Source: Cognatiyoonia koreensis
GTDB taxonomy: Bacteria; Pseudomonadota; Alphaproteobacteria; Rhodobacterales; Rhodobacteraceae
DNA length: 64,000 nucleotides
Assembly: GCF_900109295.1 (NCBI RefSeq)
Contig: NZ_FOIZ01000001.1
Location: 744,001 to 808,000 of the forward strand
Reading direction: 5' to 3'
Both the position numbers and the translations under genes were made by a program. Under the pieces are notes generated by a model, which was given only the letters and a program-made list of their open reading frames with translations, ran no database searches and had not been told where the DNA came from. Of the stretch, positions 16,207 to 28,199 are shown piece after piece. Each line of letters begins with the position of its first letter. Position 1 is the first letter of the stretch.

Positions 16207-16911
16207 GTGCAAATACCGCAAGAACAGCGCGCGAGGGCAGAAGCAGCGATGCCGGGGGTGACGCCCTGCGCAACCCCGGATTGGATAACAGTAGATGCAG
16301 CCTACGCTACACAGATGGCCGAGAAATCGCGTCTGCTGTCCGGCAAACGTAGCGCGGTGGTGGCTGCTCTTCCCGGCACAAAAGCTGCATTGGCAGAATT
16401 GGACGCACATGTCTTGGATCTGCTTAAGGCGCGTCCTGATTTTGACGTGCAGGCAGATACGATAGAGCGACCGGATGGCGTCATCGTTTCACGCGGTGAA
16501 CCGGACCTTCTGGCCCGACTGCTGCAAGAGGATCTGTGCATTTTGCAAAAGCGTGGTGATCGTCACGTCCTGACAGCTGCGACGCTGTGTTTTCCTGCAG
16601 GCTGGACCCTGTCGGAAAAGATCGGGCGTCCTTTGCTGGACATCCACGCCCCCGTTCAACGTTATACGAGCGACGTCGCACGGCGGGTGCAGCGCTTGTT
16701 CGATGGGGTGCAAGCAGCGCGCCCTATCTGGCGGGCAAACCTGTTGAACTACGATAACCCGGCCCTTTTTCAGCCTCACAAGGAGGCTGACCCTCGTCCA
16801 GTCGGTTCGGCTGTCAGCCCGTTTGAACGCAGCGAGCGTCAAACGCTGTTTCGGTTGCCGCACACGCAAGCCGTCGTCTTTGCAATCCATACGACCGTTG
16901 TGCGGCGATAA
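16207..16911 (+). CDS. DUF3445 / heme-dependent oxidative N-demethylase family protein
   Basis: A 234-residue protein of the DUF3445 family, whose studied members are heme-dependent oxidative N-demethylases. Visible blocks: PGVTPCATPDWITVDAAYATQMAEK, QEDLCILQ, LTAATLCFPAGWTLSEKIGRPLLDIHAPV and NLLNYDNPALFQP, in the usual order. The start is a GTG at 16207 with GAGGGGG 7 bp upstream; an in-frame stop lies just before it. It is divergent from dddP, so it could share regulation; a role in methylated-compound use is an inference from family and neighbour. Confidence 0.85.
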   Translation: MQIPQEQRARAEAAMPGVTPCATPDWITVDAAYATQMAEKSRLLSGKRSAVVAALPGTKAALAELDAHVLDLLKARPDFDVQADTIERPDGVIVSRGEPDLLARLLQEDLCILQKRGDRHVLTAATLCFPAGWTLSEKIGRPLLDIHAPVQRYTSDVARRVQRLFDGVQAARPIWRANLLNYDNPALFQPHKEADPRPVGSAVSPFERSERQTLFRLPHTQAVVFAIHTTVVRR

Positions 16912-16951
16912 AGGCGGCGGCCATTTGCAAGGTAGTCAATTTCCCATGCAA

Positions 16952-16983
16952 AAAGGGCACCCCTGAGGATGCCCTTTGTCTGG
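16952..16983. terminator. Bidirectional terminator between the DUF3445 gene and glnA
   Basis: Arms AAAGGGCA (16952-16959) and TGCCCTTT (16970-16977) with a 10-nt loop lie between two convergent genes. A T-rich run follows on the plus strand, and an A-tract flanks the other side, so both transcripts can be stopped here. Confidence 0.75.
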
Positions 16984-17013
16984 TTTTTTGCGTGGGCGTA
17001 AACCCGCTTGTAA

Positions 17014-18420
17014 CTAGCAGCTGTAGTAGAGCTTGTACTCCACAGGGTGTGGGCAGTGCTCGTACTCGTAGACTTCTTCCCACTTCAGCTCCATGTAGCC
17101 TTGCAACTGGTCCTTGGTGAAAACGTCGCCGGCCAGCAGGAAGTCGTGATCGGCTTCGAGTGCTTCGAGCGCTTCGCGCAAGGAGCCGCAGACAGTCGGG
17201 ATCGCAGCCAGTTCTTCTGGTGGCAGATCGTAGAGGTCCTTGTCCGATGACGGGCCCGGGTCGATCTTGTTCTTGATGCCGTCAAGGCCAGCCATCAACA
17301 GCGCAGAGAACGCAAGGTATGGGTTCGCGGCAGGGTCCGGGAAGCGGGCTTCGACGCGCTTTGCCTTCGGGGATTCGGCCCAAGGAATACGCACGCAGCC
17401 AGAGCGGTTGCGAGCGGAGTAGGCGCGCAGCACGGGGGCTTCAAAGCCTGGGATCAGACGCTTGTAGCTGTTTGTCGACGGGTTTGTGATCGCGTTCAGC
17501 GCTTTGGCGTGCTTCAGGATACCACCGATAAAGTACAAGGCTTCCTGTGACAGGTCGGCATATTTGTCGCCTGCAAACAGTGGCTTGCCGTCTTTCCAGA
17601 CGGACATGTTTACGTGCATGCCGGTACCGTTGTCGCCTGCGATCGGCTTTGGCATGAATGTCGCGGATTTGCCGTAGGCCTGTGCAACGTTGTGGATCAC
17701 GTATTTGTATTTCTGGATCTCGTCCGCCTGATGCGTCAGCGTACCAAAGATCAAACCCAGTTCGTGCTGGCAAGACGCCACTTCGTGGTGGTGCTTGTCG
17801 ACCTTCATGCCCATGCGTTTCATGGTGGAAAGCATTTCGCCACGCATGTCCTGTGCATCGTCAATCGGGTTCACCGGAAAATAGCCGCCTTTGATACCTG
17901 GACGATGGCCTGTGTTGCCCATTTCGTATTCGGCGTCTGTGTTCCAGGCACCATCCATTGCATCCACTTCGAATGCCACCTTGTTCATGGCAACCTGGAA
18001 ACGCACATCGTCAAAGATGAAGAATTCGGCTTCGGGGCCAAAGTATGCCGTATCGCCGATACCGGAGGATTTCAGATAGGCCTCTGCCTTGACGGCCGTG
18101 CCGCGCGGATCGCGATCATAGGCTTCGCCGGTGTCAGGTTCGACAACATTACAGTGAATACATATCGTACGTTCTGCATAGAACGGATCGAGATATGCGC
18201 TTTCGGACTGCGGCATCAGTTTCATGTCGGACTGGTCGATCGACTTCCAGCCAGCGATCGAAGATCCGTCGAACATGAAGCCTTCTTCAAGGAAGTCTTC
18301 GTCGACCAGATCAGCGACAACCGTCACGTGCTGGAGTTTACCGCGTGGGTCGGTGAAGCGGATATCGACGTATTCGACCTCTTCATCCTTGATGAGCTTG
18401 AGAACAGCTTTGTTGTCCAT
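17014..18420 (-). CDS. glnA: Glutamine synthetase, type I
   Basis: A 468-residue GSI protein that makes glutamine from glutamate, ammonia and ATP. Signatures: [33 protein letters not shown] and the ATP-site region [10 protein letters not shown]. The adenylylation site Tyr397 is present in DLYDLPPEE at the same number as in E. coli, so activity control by GlnE is likely. It lies 33 bp downstream of glnB on the same strand, the classical alphaproteobacterial glnBA operon. Confidence 0.98.
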   Translation of the reverse strand: MDNKAVLKLIKDEEVEYVDIRFTDPRGKLQHVTVVADLVDEDFLEEGFMFDGSSIAGWKSIDQSDMKLMPQSESAYLDPFYAERTICIHCNVVEPDTGEAYDRDPRGTAVKAEAYLKSSGIGDTAYFGPEAEFFIFDDVRFQVAMNKVAFEVDAMDGAWNTDAEYEMGNTGHRPGIKGGYFPVNPIDDAQDMRGEMLSTMKRMGMKVDKHHHEVASCQHELGLIFGTLTHQADEIQKYKYVIHNVAQAYGKSATFMPKPIAGDNGTGMHVNMSVWKDGKPLFAGDKYADLSQEALYFIGGILKHAKALNAITNPSTNSYKRLIPGFEAPVLRAYSARNRSGCVRIPWAESPKAKRVEARFPDPAANPYLAFSALLMAGLDGIKNKIDPGPSSDKDLYDLPPEELAAIPTVCGSLREALEALEADHDFLLAGDVFTKDQLQGYMELKWEEVYEYEHCPHPVEYKLYYSC

Positions 18421-18453
18421 GAACTGGATCCCCTTGTTTCGATATGGGTTTGA

Positions 18454-20644
<2,191 letters not shown>

Positions 20645-20645
<1 letters not shown>

Positions 20646-20664
20646 AAATACCGCCCCTCGCGGT
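20645..20664 (-). terminator. Weak terminator for the Hint-domain gene
   Basis: Arms ACCGC (20650-20654) and GCGGT (20660-20664) with a 5-nt loop lie in the 50-bp gap between the convergent nnr and Hint genes. On the minus strand the stem is followed by ATTTTC. Confidence 0.45.
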
Positions 20665-20695
20665 GCGGCATTCAGGAACTTTGGTTGTTTGAGCG

Positions 20696-21160
20696 TTACT
20701 CGCTCGTGACCATTTCAATTCCGTCTGCATAGATGATGTGCTGACGCTCGAAAATCAGTTCGAACGTGTTCATCTCGCGGGCTTCCTGAACGGCAAGGTA
20801 TTCTCCGTCGACAAGCTGTTGCGCCTGCACCATTGCGGTTGGTGCACCAAAGATAGCTTCTGCGCGCCAGTCGCGGATATGAATGCGCGCGCCGGGGGCG
20901 ACGATCATGTCACGGTCGGGGCGCGTGTGGCCCAGTGATCCGGCCTTGATGCGGATCGGTGCGATTCTCGCGCTGGTCATGCGGATGCCCTTCAGAATGG
21001 CCATGCCGCTGTCGCGCGTGATAATGCGATCGCCGACGGACAAATGCTCGACAGGTGTTTCACCTTCGAGTGTCATAATCGTCGTGCCGGTACACACGCC
21101 AGAATTCTGTGTTGTTTTGACGGCTGCTGCTGCGGCCGTATCGATGGTTCCCAGTTGCAT
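20696..21160 (-). CDS. Hint-domain protein
   Basis: A 154-residue protein with a Hedgehog/intein (Hint) domain: CTGTTIMTLEGETPVEHLSVGDRIITRDSGMAILKGI, then GHTRPDRDMIVAPGARIHIRDW and a final ELIFERQHIIYADGIEMVTSE. In roseobacters short Hint-only proteins of this size are common and often unattached to any extein-like partner; whether they self-cleave is unknown. The Cys expected at the active start of the domain is present in GVCTGT. No signal peptide is visible, although other Hint proteins of this group are exported by type I systems. Confidence 0.8.
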   Translation of the reverse strand: MQLGTIDTAAAAAVKTTQNSGVCTGTTIMTLEGETPVEHLSVGDRIITRDSGMAILKGIRMTSARIAPIRIKAGSLGHTRPDRDMIVAPGARIHIRDWRAEAIFGAPTAMVQAQQLVDGEYLAVQEAREMNTFELIFERQHIIYADGIEMVTSE

Positions 21161-21304
21161 GGCGTTGTTTCCCGCTCTTGCTTATGACTGCGTCGATTAT
21201 TGAAACCGGAATAAGGCACAAAAGCGGCATTGTCTTGCTTATTCCATGTTGCTTTTTCCACTCGCATCCCAGGGTGACCTTTGCTAGACACCGCGGCAAC
21301 GAAT

Positions 21305-21329
21305 GGGGGCAGGGATTCTGTCCCCTTTT
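21305..21329 (+). terminator. Orphan terminator just upstream of tRNA-Leu
   Basis: Arms GGGGGCAG (21305-21312) and CTGTCCCC (21318-21325), one G-U pair, loop GGATT, followed by TTTT. It lies 5 bp before the tRNA and would stop transcription coming from the left on the plus strand, yet no plus-strand gene is seen between nnr (ending at 20645) and here. It could end an unannotated small RNA. Confidence 0.5.
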
Positions 21330-21334
21330 ACAAT

Positions 21335-21419
21335 GCGGGTGTGGCGGAATTGGTAGACGCACCAGATTTAGGTTCTGGCGCCGCAAGGCGTGGGGGTTCA
21401 AGTCCCTTCACCCGCACCA
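21335..21419 (+). tRNA. tRNA-Leu (anticodon UAG)
   Basis: An 85-nt tRNA including an encoded CCA end. The acceptor stem GCGGGTG pairs with CACCCGC (discriminator A, then CCA). The anticodon arm is CCAGA-TTTAGGT-TCTGG, giving anticodon TAG (reads CUN Leu codons). A long variable arm (GCGCCGCAAGGCGT) marks it as a class II tRNA, and the T-arm has the GGTTCAAGTCC motif. Confidence 0.97.
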
Positions 21420-21446
21420 GATATAGATGAAGAAGGACGACACCTC

Positions 21447-22778
21447 ATGCAGGTCAAAGAGACCCTGAACGAAGGCCTCAAGCGCGCATATGATATCACT
21501 GTCACTGCCGCCGAACTGGACGCGACAGTTGAAACGAAGCTGAAGGAAGCCCAGCCTGAAGTCGAGATGAAGGGCTTTCGCAAGGGCAAAGTCCCGATGG
21601 CATTGCTGCGCAAGCAATTCGGTCAGCGCCTGATGGGCGAAGCGATGCAGGAAAGCATTGACGGTGCCATGAACAAGCATCTTGAAGAGTCTGGCGACCG
21701 TCCTGCAAGCCAGCCTGAAATGAAGATGACCAATGAGAATTGGAAAGAAGGCGACGACGTCGAAGTGTCCGTTTCTTACGAGAAGCTGCCCGATGTGCCG
21801 GAGACTGATTTCTCAAAGATCAAGCTGGAGCGTATGGTCGTCAAAGCGGATGACGCCTCGGTCAAGGAAGCGCTAGAAAACCTTGCCGGGTCTGCGAAAA
21901 ACTTTGAAGACCGCAAGAAGACCGCGAAAGCAAAAGAAGGCGATCAGGTCGTCATGGACTTTGTTGGTAAAGTTGACGGCGAGCCGTTTGAAGGTGGTTC
22001 TGCCGAAGATTTCCCGCTGGAGCTTGGCTCTGGATCGTTCATTCCCGGATTCGAGGATGGTCTGATCGGTGTGAAAGCCGGCGATGAGAAGGACGTCGAA
22101 GTGACCTTCCCCGACGATTATCAGGCAGAGCATCTGGCTGGTAAGAAGGCCGTGTTCACTTGCACCATCAAGAACGTCAAGGAACCAAAGCCTGCAGAAA
22201 TCAATGACGATCTGGCCAAGCAGTTCGGCGCGGAAGATCTTGCAGCGCTGACAGCCCAGATCACAGAACGTCTGGAAGCCGAATATACCGGTGCGTCACG
22301 TGCGGTCACAAAGCGTGCCCTGCTGGATGCGCTGGACAAGAAGGTCAACTTTGATCTGCCAGAAAGCCTTGTGAATGCAGAGGCCGGTCAGATTGCCCAT
22401 CAGCTGTGGCACGAAGAAAACCCCGACGTGCAGGGCCATGACCACCCCGAGATCGAGCCAACCGACGAGCACAAGAAATTGGCTGCCCGCCGCGTCAAGC
22501 TGGGTTTGCTGCTTGCCGACATTGGTCAGAAAGCCGACGTCAAGGTGACGGATGCCGAGATGACGCAGGCCATCATGAACCAGGCGCGCCAGTATCCGGG
22601 GCAGGAACGTCAGTTCTTTGAATTCGTTCAGCAGAACGCGCAGTTCCGCCAACAACTGCAGGCCCCGCTGTTCGAAGACAAGGTTGTGGACCACATCTTT
22701 GAACAGGCTGCAGTAAAGGACAAGGAAGTCAGCAAGGACGACCTGCAGAATGCTGTCGAAAAGCTTGAAGAAGAATAA
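21447..22778 (+). CDS. tig: Trigger factor (ribosome-associated chaperone)
   Basis: A 443-residue trigger factor that binds nascent chains at the ribosome exit. The ribosome-binding loop GFRKGKVP is at about residues 43-50; an FKBP-type peptidyl-prolyl isomerase domain follows ([49 protein letters not shown]); the C-terminal chaperone arms are long and helical. An AGAAGGA motif precedes the ATG at 21447. It directly follows the tRNA-Leu gene and ends at a good terminator. Confidence 0.98.
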   Translation: MQVKETLNEGLKRAYDITVTAAELDATVETKLKEAQPEVEMKGFRKGKVPMALLRKQFGQRLMGEAMQESIDGAMNKHLEESGDRPASQPEMKMTNENWKEGDDVEVSVSYEKLPDVPETDFSKIKLERMVVKADDASVKEALENLAGSAKNFEDRKKTAKAKEGDQVVMDFVGKVDGEPFEGGSAEDFPLELGSGSFIPGFEDGLIGVKAGDEKDVEVTFPDDYQAEHLAGKKAVFTCTIKNVKEPKPAEINDDLAKQFGAEDLAALTAQITERLEAEYTGASRAVTKRALLDALDKKVNFDLPESLVNAEAGQIAHQLWHEENPDVQGHDHPEIEPTDEHKKLAARRVKLGLLLADIGQKADVKVTDAEMTQAIMNQARQYPGQERQFFEFVQQNAQFRQQLQAPLFEDKVVDHIFEQAAVKDKEVSKDDLQNAVEKLEEE

Positions 22779-22805
22779 GACTGCAATCTTGTCAGTGATT
22801 CCGAG

Positions 22806-22829
22806 AGGCACCCTGCGGGGTGCCTTTTT
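22806..22829 (+). terminator. Rho-independent terminator after tig
   Basis: Arms AGGCACCC (22806-22813) and GGGTGCCT (22818-22825) with loop TGCG and a following T-run. Confidence 0.92.
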
Positions 22830-23038
22830 CGTTTCCACACGTCGTTGCGAAACGTGTCCGGGCTAGACAAAGGTTACCCCTGGAGATGGCTGCTATTGAA
22901 TAGCAAGGCGTTGTCGCGCAGGATTTGATCGTAAGGTCAGGAAATCCAGACTCGTATGCAGAATTCATTTCCTGTCTTTTGTCTCATGTGAGCATGGTTG
23001 ACTGCTCGCGCGTCATTTTGAGGGAAGAGAGTAGGGTT

Positions 23039-23515
23039 ATGAAGGCATTGATTTTGGCGGCCGTTTCCATGGTCGGCTTTGCTGGTGCAGCGATGGCGTG
23101 TCCGGACTTCAACTTGCGTGCGGTAGAGGCCTACCAAGCGTCAGGTTCGCAATTGCGTTCGCCCAAGACGTTCAATGTCGTCGCTGGTGGTGACAACTAC
23201 GTCTGGAATTGCCGGAACGTGCGCCCCAATACAGATCAGGGTGCCGGGTATTTCACATCCCAGCCTGACTTTTCCTTTGATCTGTCGGGTATGGGCGGCC
23301 TGCAATTGGTCATCAGTGCCGTGAGCGAGTGTGACTCGGCCCTGTTGATCAATACCGGGTCCGCAAGCTGGTACTATGATGATGACGACAACGGCAATCT
23401 TGATCCGCGCATCGTGCTGACCCGTCCGGCGAATGGTCGCATCGATGTCTGGATGGGCACATACGACGGTGAGTATTGTAACGCCCGGCTCAGGCTGGAG
23501 ACTTTTGCGCGTTAA
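23039..23515 (+). CDS. Secreted protein of unknown function, 158 aa
   Basis: A 158-residue protein with a clear signal peptide (MKALILAAVSMVGFAGAAMA) and a mature domain containing three Cys (ACPDFN, NCRNVR, SECDSALL) plus one more near the end (GEYCNARL). The pattern FSFDLSGMGG...LVISAVSECDSALLINTGSASWYYDDDDNGNLDPRI...GRIDVWMGTYDGEYCNA resembles the beta-sandwich pre-peptidase C-terminal (PPC-like) fold, with an acidic loop that could bind calcium. The start is supported by the purine stretch AGGGAAGAGAG upstream. A terminator follows. Confidence 0.75.
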   Translation: MKALILAAVSMVGFAGAAMACPDFNLRAVEAYQASGSQLRSPKTFNVVAGGDNYVWNCRNVRPNTDQGAGYFTSQPDFSFDLSGMGGLQLVISAVSECDSALLINTGSASWYYDDDDNGNLDPRIVLTRPANGRIDVWMGTYDGEYCNARLRLETFAR

Positions 23516-23535
23516 CGAGTATGATGGTGTTACGG

Positions 23536-23561
23536 AAGGGCCGCCGGGGGGCGGCCCTTTT
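23536..23561 (+). terminator. Terminator after the 158-aa secreted-protein gene
   Basis: Arms AAGGGCCGCC (23536-23545) and GGCGGCCCTT (23550-23559), loop GGGG, then a short T-run. It sits between convergent genes. Confidence 0.85.
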
Positions 23562-23567
23562 GCGTTT

Positions 23568-25523
23568 TCAGAGCGTGATGCGGAAGAGGGCAAAGCCAGT
23601 ATCGGACTGGCCTGCTTCTTCGATTGTGACGCCGGGGACGTCGCTGGCGTAGGCTGTGCCAGCAGGGCCGGTTTCAAAGATCACAGTGGTATCGGTCATC
23701 GGGGCAAAGGACCAGTTTCCGTCTGCGCGCGGGCTGACTGTGCCTTGTTCGACAATGTAGCGCACGATCACATCACGATTTGTGTCCGGACCTTCGAATA
23801 TGATCGTGTCACCCGTCCCCGGGAAGCTGCCGCCGCCTGATGCACGATAGTTGTTCGTTGCGATGATGTATTCCTGATCCGGGTCAATTGGGTCCCCGTT
23901 GAAATTCAGATTCTTGATACGGTGCGCGTCCGCGTTGATGACGGCACCTTCGCGATCAAACTTCGATGGCTGGGACAGGTCGATCTGATAGGTGACACCG
24001 TCAATGACGTCGAAGTTGTAGCTGGGAAAATCGGGGTTCAGCAGGATGGCGTCGGATGCGCCTGCCTCGATCTGGTTGAACATCCCGGCAGAGCGCTCCA
24101 GCCAATCCTTGACTTGTGCGCCGCTCACCTTCACTGCCCGCACCGTGTTGGGATAGAGGTAGAGGTCTGCCACGTTCTTGATCGCCACATCCCCGACAGG
24201 CACGTCCGTGTAGTATTCCGGCCCGCCGCGTCCGCCTGCCTTGAAGGGCGCAGCGGCTGACAGTATCGGCAGGCCTTCGTATTCCGTGCCGACCATTTGC
24301 TGGGCAATATACCAAGTCTGCGCGTTAGACACGATCTGGACGGACGGATCATCAGCAACCAAAGCGAAGTAGCTGTGCAGCGGCGCGTCGGTCTTGCCGA
24401 CTGCCGTGCGCACATAGGCAAGCGTGGCATCGTGATCGGCTTGTACGGATGCAAGCACCGCTTCATCGCTTTCGACCAGAGGCGTGATAGAGCGATCTTC
24501 GTTGCGTTGAGAGATCGGACGGGCCTCGGAAGTGTGTGATAGCACGCGCCAGCCGTTACCGTCCCGTTCGAGAAGCAGATCCACAAGCCCCATGTGGCTG
24601 CCCCAGAAACCACCCATCACACCGGGTTTGCCCATGATAGTTCCCGCCTCTGCATCCACACCGGGCCAGTCGGCGTAATTGGAGGACGGGAAGACAAGGT
24701 GGCTGTGACCCGTCAGGATCACGTCGATCCCATCGACAGCGGCAAGCGGGATCGAGGCGTTTTCCATGCCGTCCTCGGCTTCGGCGGCCCCGATGCCTGA
24801 GTGGGAAAGGGCAATGATAATGTCGCAGCCCTGTTCCTTCATCTCAGGCACGTATGCGCGCGCAGTTTCGATGATGTCGCGGGCCTGCACGTTGCCTTCG
24901 AGGTGCTTTCTATCCCAGCCCATGACCTGCGGTGGCACAAATCCGATCAGGCCCAACTTGACCGGATGATCAACGCCCGCACCGTCCGTTACCGTGCGTT
25001 CCATGATGACATACGGCGGTACGAAGGTCGTATCTTCGCGGGGCGTTGCGCCCAATTCCTTGGCGATATTGGCGCAGACAACGGGGAAGGCCGCTCCGGC
25101 GAGCGATTTTTCAAGGAACGACAGCCCGTAGTTGAATTCGTGGTTGCCGATGGTCGCGGCGTCATAGGCAAGCGTATTCATCGCGGCGATGATCGGATGC
25201 ACGTCGCCATCGTTCATGCCGCGTTCGTACGCGATGTAATCGCCCATCGGATTCCCTTGCAGGAAGTCGCCATTGTCGATCAGCAGGGCATTCGTGGACT
25301 CGGCCCTGATGTCGGCGATATGCGCCGCCGTTCTTGCAAGTCCGACCGTATCAACGGGTTTGTCGGCGTAATAGTCATAGGGAAACACATGCACGTGCAA
25401 GTCGGTCGTTTCCATGATGCGTAGATGCGCCTGATTGGTGGAAGCGTTTGCGGAAAAAGGGTGCAGGGCAATGAAGCCCGCAGTGCTGGCCATGAAGTGG
25501 CGGCGGTTCAATGAAATCGGCAT
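23568..25523 (-). CDS. Bifunctional 2',3'-cyclic-nucleotide 2'-phosphodiesterase/3'-nucleotidase (CpdB-like)
   Basis: A 651-residue periplasmic phosphatase. It starts with a twin-arginine signal ([16 protein letters not shown]). The metallophosphatase N-domain has [48 protein letters not shown] and GHSHLVFP, which supply the two-metal ligands. The C-terminal 5'-nucleotidase domain shows the substrate-binding [12 protein letters not shown] and [13 protein letters not shown] blocks. It scavenges cyclic nucleotides and nucleotides outside the inner membrane. The ATG at 25523 has GGGGGA upstream and starts at the Tat signal; a TTG at 25538 is less likely. Confidence 0.93.
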   Translation of the reverse strand: MPISLNRRHFMASTAGFIALHPFSANASTNQAHLRIMETTDLHVHVFPYDYYADKPVDTVGLARTAAHIADIRAESTNALLIDNGDFLQGNPMGDYIAYERGMNDGDVHPIIAAMNTLAYDAATIGNHEFNYGLSFLEKSLAGAAFPVVCANIAKELGATPREDTTFVPPYVIMERTVTDGAGVDHPVKLGLIGFVPPQVMGWDRKHLEGNVQARDIIETARAYVPEMKEQGCDIIIALSHSGIGAAEAEDGMENASIPLAAVDGIDVILTGHSHLVFPSSNYADWPGVDAEAGTIMGKPGVMGGFWGSHMGLVDLLLERDGNGWRVLSHTSEARPISQRNEDRSITPLVESDEAVLASVQADHDATLAYVRTAVGKTDAPLHSYFALVADDPSVQIVSNAQTWYIAQQMVGTEYEGLPILSAAAPFKAGGRGGPEYYTDVPVGDVAIKNVADLYLYPNTVRAVKVSGAQVKDWLERSAGMFNQIEAGASDAILLNPDFPSYNFDVIDGVTYQIDLSQPSKFDREGAVINADAHRIKNLNFNGDPIDPDQEYIIATNNYRASGGGSFPGTGDTIIFEGPDTNRDVIVRYIVEQGTVSPRADGNWSFAPMTDTTVIFETGPAGTAYASDVPGVTIEEAGQSDTGFALFRITL

Positions 25524-25872
25524 GATGTGATCCCCCAAGATCGAAGCTGTTTGGCGTTAGACGATACCTGACGCGGGCCTGTCACAACTCTGCGGCGGCG
25601 TCCTGCGGGATTTTGGCGAAATCCTGCCAGTTGATCTTTGGCTTTTGCAGCGAGTCTGGCAAGGAATGATTGTTTTCGTAACAGCCAACAGATGTGCATT
25701 GCCGCAATCAAAAGGCAGTAACGGTAGAGCTTCGCTTCGACTTCGGATTGAAAGCGGGACGCGGCAAATTCCCGTGGGAACTTGGCCATGCTGTTACTTT
25801 GGAGCTTGAACTAGTAACAAAAAAAGGCCGCCCCCAGCGGGAGCGGCCTAAAATGTTTCGGGCGACGGACGA
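25524..25872. other. 349-bp intergenic region between cpdB-like gene and rplI
   Basis: The stretch holds the rplI terminator (listed separately) and probably the promoter of the nucleotidase gene. A minus-strand open frame of 93 codons (25508-25789) is present, beginning MAKFPREFAASRFQSEVEAK, but its composition is Arg-rich, its ribosome-binding site is weak and it runs 16 bp into the nucleotidase gene; I do not call it a gene. Confidence 0.5.
25819..25849 (-). terminator. Terminator of the rpsF-rpsR-rplI operon
   Basis: Arms AGGCCGC (25825-25831) and GCGGCCT (25843-25849) with a partly paired C/G-rich interior; on the minus strand the stem is followed by a run of six to seven T. It lies 24 bp past the rplI stop. 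Confidence 0.9.
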
Positions 25873-26508
25873 TTAGTTCTCGTCGGTCGCTTCGTCGGCT
25901 GTTTCTTCCTGTGCGATGCCGGCTGATTCAGCCAGTTCATCATCGTCGGATGCAGCGGCACCGATATCGTCAAAAAGCTCCTGAATTTCGAATTCAGCGG
26001 CGGCTTCTTCTTCAGCGGCGAGTTCGGCGATAGATTTGCCGGATGCCTGAAGTTCGGCCTCTTCCTTGGAGCGGGCGACGTTCAGCGTGATCGTCGCTTC
26101 GACTTCCGGGTGCAGCCTGACAGACAAATCGTGCAGACCAAGTTCCTTGATCGGGTTGATTAGGGCGACCTGCTTTTTGTCGATGCTGAAGCCGTCTTCG
26201 GTTGCGGCTTCGGCGGCGTCACGTGGCGTGACCGAACCATAAAGCGAGCCAGCATCGGACGCAGAGCGAATCACGACGAACTGCTGGCCGTCCAGTTTTG
26301 CGGCCATTGCTTCGGCCTCTTTCTTGGACTCCAGATTGCGTGCTTCCATCTGTGCTTTCTCAGCTTCAAAGCGGGCCATGTTGGCTGCATTGACGCGCAG
26401 GGCTTTGCCCTGTGGCAGCAGGTAGTTACGTGCGTAACCTTCCTTGACGGACACAACTTCGCCCATCTGGCCAAGCTTTGCGACGCGTTCGAGTAGGATG
26501 ATATCCAT
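25873..26508 (-). CDS. rplI: 50S ribosomal protein L9
   Basis: A 211-residue L9 with the signature [37 protein letters not shown] at the N-terminus. The usual bacterial length is about 150, and here the C-terminal ~60 residues form an acidic, Ala/Glu-rich tail ([20 protein letters not shown]) of the kind seen in alphaproteobacteria. It is the last gene of rpsF-rpsR-rplI, 13 bp after rpsR. Confidence 0.98.
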   Translation of the reverse strand: MDIILLERVAKLGQMGEVVSVKEGYARNYLLPQGKALRVNAANMARFEAEKAQMEARNLESKKEAEAMAAKLDGQQFVVIRSASDAGSLYGSVTPRDAAEAATEDGFSIDKKQVALINPIKELGLHDLSVRLHPEVEATITLNVARSKEEAELQASGKSIAELAAEEEAAAEFEIQELFDDIGAAASDDDELAESAGIAQEETADEATDEN

Positions 26509-26521
26509 AGCGGTGCCTTCC

Positions 26522-26749
26522 TTACTTTACAGCGTAGGGCAGCAGGGCAAGGAAACGCGCGCGCTTGATCGCCTGGGCGAGCTTGCGCTGGTTCTTGGCA
26601 CCAACTGCGGTGATACGGGCAGGAACGATCTTGCCGCGCTCTGAGATGTAGCGCTGCAGGAGACGTGTGTCTTTGTAGTCGATCACAGGGGCGCCATCGC
26701 CCTCAAACGGATCGGACTTGCGACGACGGAAAAATGGTTTCGTAGCCAT
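26522..26749 (-). CDS. rpsR: 30S ribosomal protein S18
   Basis: A 75-residue S18 with [30 protein letters not shown] and the Arg/Lys-rich N- and C-terminal regions typical of the family. It lies between rpsF and rplI on the same strand, in the standard order; S18 pairs with S6 on the ribosome platform. Confidence 0.98.
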   Translation of the reverse strand: MATKPFFRRRKSDPFEGDGAPVIDYKDTRLLQRYISERGKIVPARITAVGAKNQRKLAQAIKRARFLALLPYAVK

Positions 26750-26775
26750 GATTTATGGTCCTTTCCTGATCTAAA

Positions 26776-27129
26776 TTAGCGGCGTTCGCGGCGGTCGCCA
26801 CGTTCTTCGCGTTTCTGCATCTGGACGGATGGACCGTCTTCGTGTGCATCGACCTTGATGGTCAGGACGCGCATGACATCTTCGTGCAGGCGCATCAGGC
26901 GTTCCATTTCCTGAACGGCAGGTGCAGGTGCATCCGTGCGCAGCAGGGCATAGTGGCCTTTGCGGTTTTTGTTGATCTTGTAGGCCATCGTCTTGACGCC
27001 CCAGTATTCGTTCTCGACCAGCTTACCGCCGTTATCTGCAAGAACGGTGCCGAAGTGTTCGATCAGGCTTTCGGCTTGCGTGTTGGACAAGTCCTGACGC
27101 GCAATCATCACATGCTCATAGAGTGGCAT
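26776..27129 (-). CDS. rpsF: 30S ribosomal protein S6
   Basis: A 117-residue S6 beginning MPLYEHVMIARQDLS, with YWGVKTMAYKINKNRKGHYALL, and ending with a charged tail (REERGDRRERR). First gene of the operon; the 281-bp region upstream (27130-27410) should hold the operon promoter and, divergently, that of the next membrane-protein gene. Confidence 0.98.
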   Translation of the reverse strand: MPLYEHVMIARQDLSNTQAESLIEHFGTVLADNGGKLVENEYWGVKTMAYKINKNRKGHYALLRTDAPAPAVQEMERLMRLHEDVMRVLTIKVDAHEDGPSVQMQKREERGDRRERR

Positions 27130-27410
27130 GAGTGCTCCTATTCATTTGTTCGACGCATTTCATAGGGAGGGGCGTTTTACATCCAACCGCGCCCCAACCA
27201 CGAGAGACTGCGCAGTGAAAATCTTCGCGGAAGGATGGGGCCTTATACAGCCGAAGGCACAGGTTGCAAGTGTCCTCTGTCCGGACTGTTTTTTGCCAGC
27301 AAGAACACCCGCTACGCGTGCGCTAATTCTTAACAACAACATAACGATGCCGCTTTCTTGCCGCTTTTCGCCGACATCCTTTGCAAGAGAGTTAATTCGG
27401 AGAGAACGAC

Positions 27411-28043
27411 ATGACTGACACTTTCGATCCCACCATGGGTCCAACGGTCAGTAAAGAGTTGGCGGCAAGTGCGCCGCGGTTTGAGTTGGACGAAACCTAT
27501 TGGGGCTATATTATCCGGTCAAACGACGGTCCGGGCTTTTCAATCGCCGTATTGCAGGGACTTGCCATGTTTTTCGGCGCCTGTTTCATCGCTGTCGCGA
27601 TTGGCCTCATGGTCGTGCCGCAGGCAATGAGCGGATCGCTGGACATCATGATGCGCGGCGTTGCTGCCATTCTGTTCAGTGGCGTGGCTGCATTGCTGCT
27701 GTGGTTTGCCACACGCGGTGTCCAGACGGAACTTCAGATCGATAACAGCCTTGGCGAAGTGCGCGAGGTCATGCGCAACCGGGCAGGAAAATCGACACTT
27801 GTCGGTCGTTACGGTTTTGACGCGATCGGTGCCGTGTTCCTTGACCGCGCGGTGGGTGGTAAAGACGAGGCTGCGCTGATGCTGCGCTATCGCAATACCT
27901 CGCAAGTGCTTCCGGTTGCCCGCGGGTCCGTCACCGCACTTGAGGCTTTGCGCAACCGGTTGGGACAGGACCTGATCATAGACCTTGTCGAGCCGGGCAA
28001 GGTGGTTGCTACTGAGGCACCAGTCGAGAAACAGGCTGCCTGA
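27411..28043 (+). CDS. Membrane protein of unknown function, 210 aa
   Basis: A 210-residue protein with two adjacent hydrophobic segments at about residues 47-65 and 80-101 and a soluble C-terminal half with LQIDNSLGEVREVMRNRAGKSTLVGRYGFDAIGAVFLDRA, which looks like a small beta-rich domain. The N-terminus (about 40 residues) is hydrophilic. I do not recognise a named family. It is divergent from rpsF, with a GGAGAG motif just before its ATG, and ends at a terminator before yceI. Confidence 0.75.
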   Translation: MTDTFDPTMGPTVSKELAASAPRFELDETYWGYIIRSNDGPGFSIAVLQGLAMFFGACFIAVAIGLMVVPQAMSGSLDIMMRGVAAILFSGVAALLLWFATRGVQTELQIDNSLGEVREVMRNRAGKSTLVGRYGFDAIGAVFLDRAVGGKDEAALMLRYRNTSQVLPVARGSVTALEALRNRLGQDLIIDLVEPGKVVATEAPVEKQAA

Positions 28044-28073
28044 GCCTTTCGGGCGAACAGATTGATTAAGAAG

Positions 28074-28104
28074 AGGCGGCCCCTGGGTCGCCTTTTCTCT
28101 TTTG
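28074..28104 (+). terminator. Terminator between the 210-aa membrane protein gene and yceI
   Basis: Arms AGGCGGCCC (28074-28082) and GGGTCGCCT (28085-28093), one G-U pair, followed by TTTTCTCTTTT. Confidence 0.8.
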
Positions 28105-28199
28105 AACACTGTCTGTTCATATTTGCCGAATTGCAGAAGCGCGCGCTTTTATCGCAAGTAATCAAACTGCTAAATCTTTCAGACAGAGGAGCTTCTTTC

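Noticed and set aside
17614..18453. 279-codon frame antisense to glnA
   Set aside because: Same reason: lies fully opposite a strongly conserved gene, no domain, no ribosome-binding site.
25508..25789. 93-codon frame between rplI and the nucleotidase gene
   Set aside because: Weak start, Arg-rich composition and overlap with the nucleotidase start; not supported as a gene.
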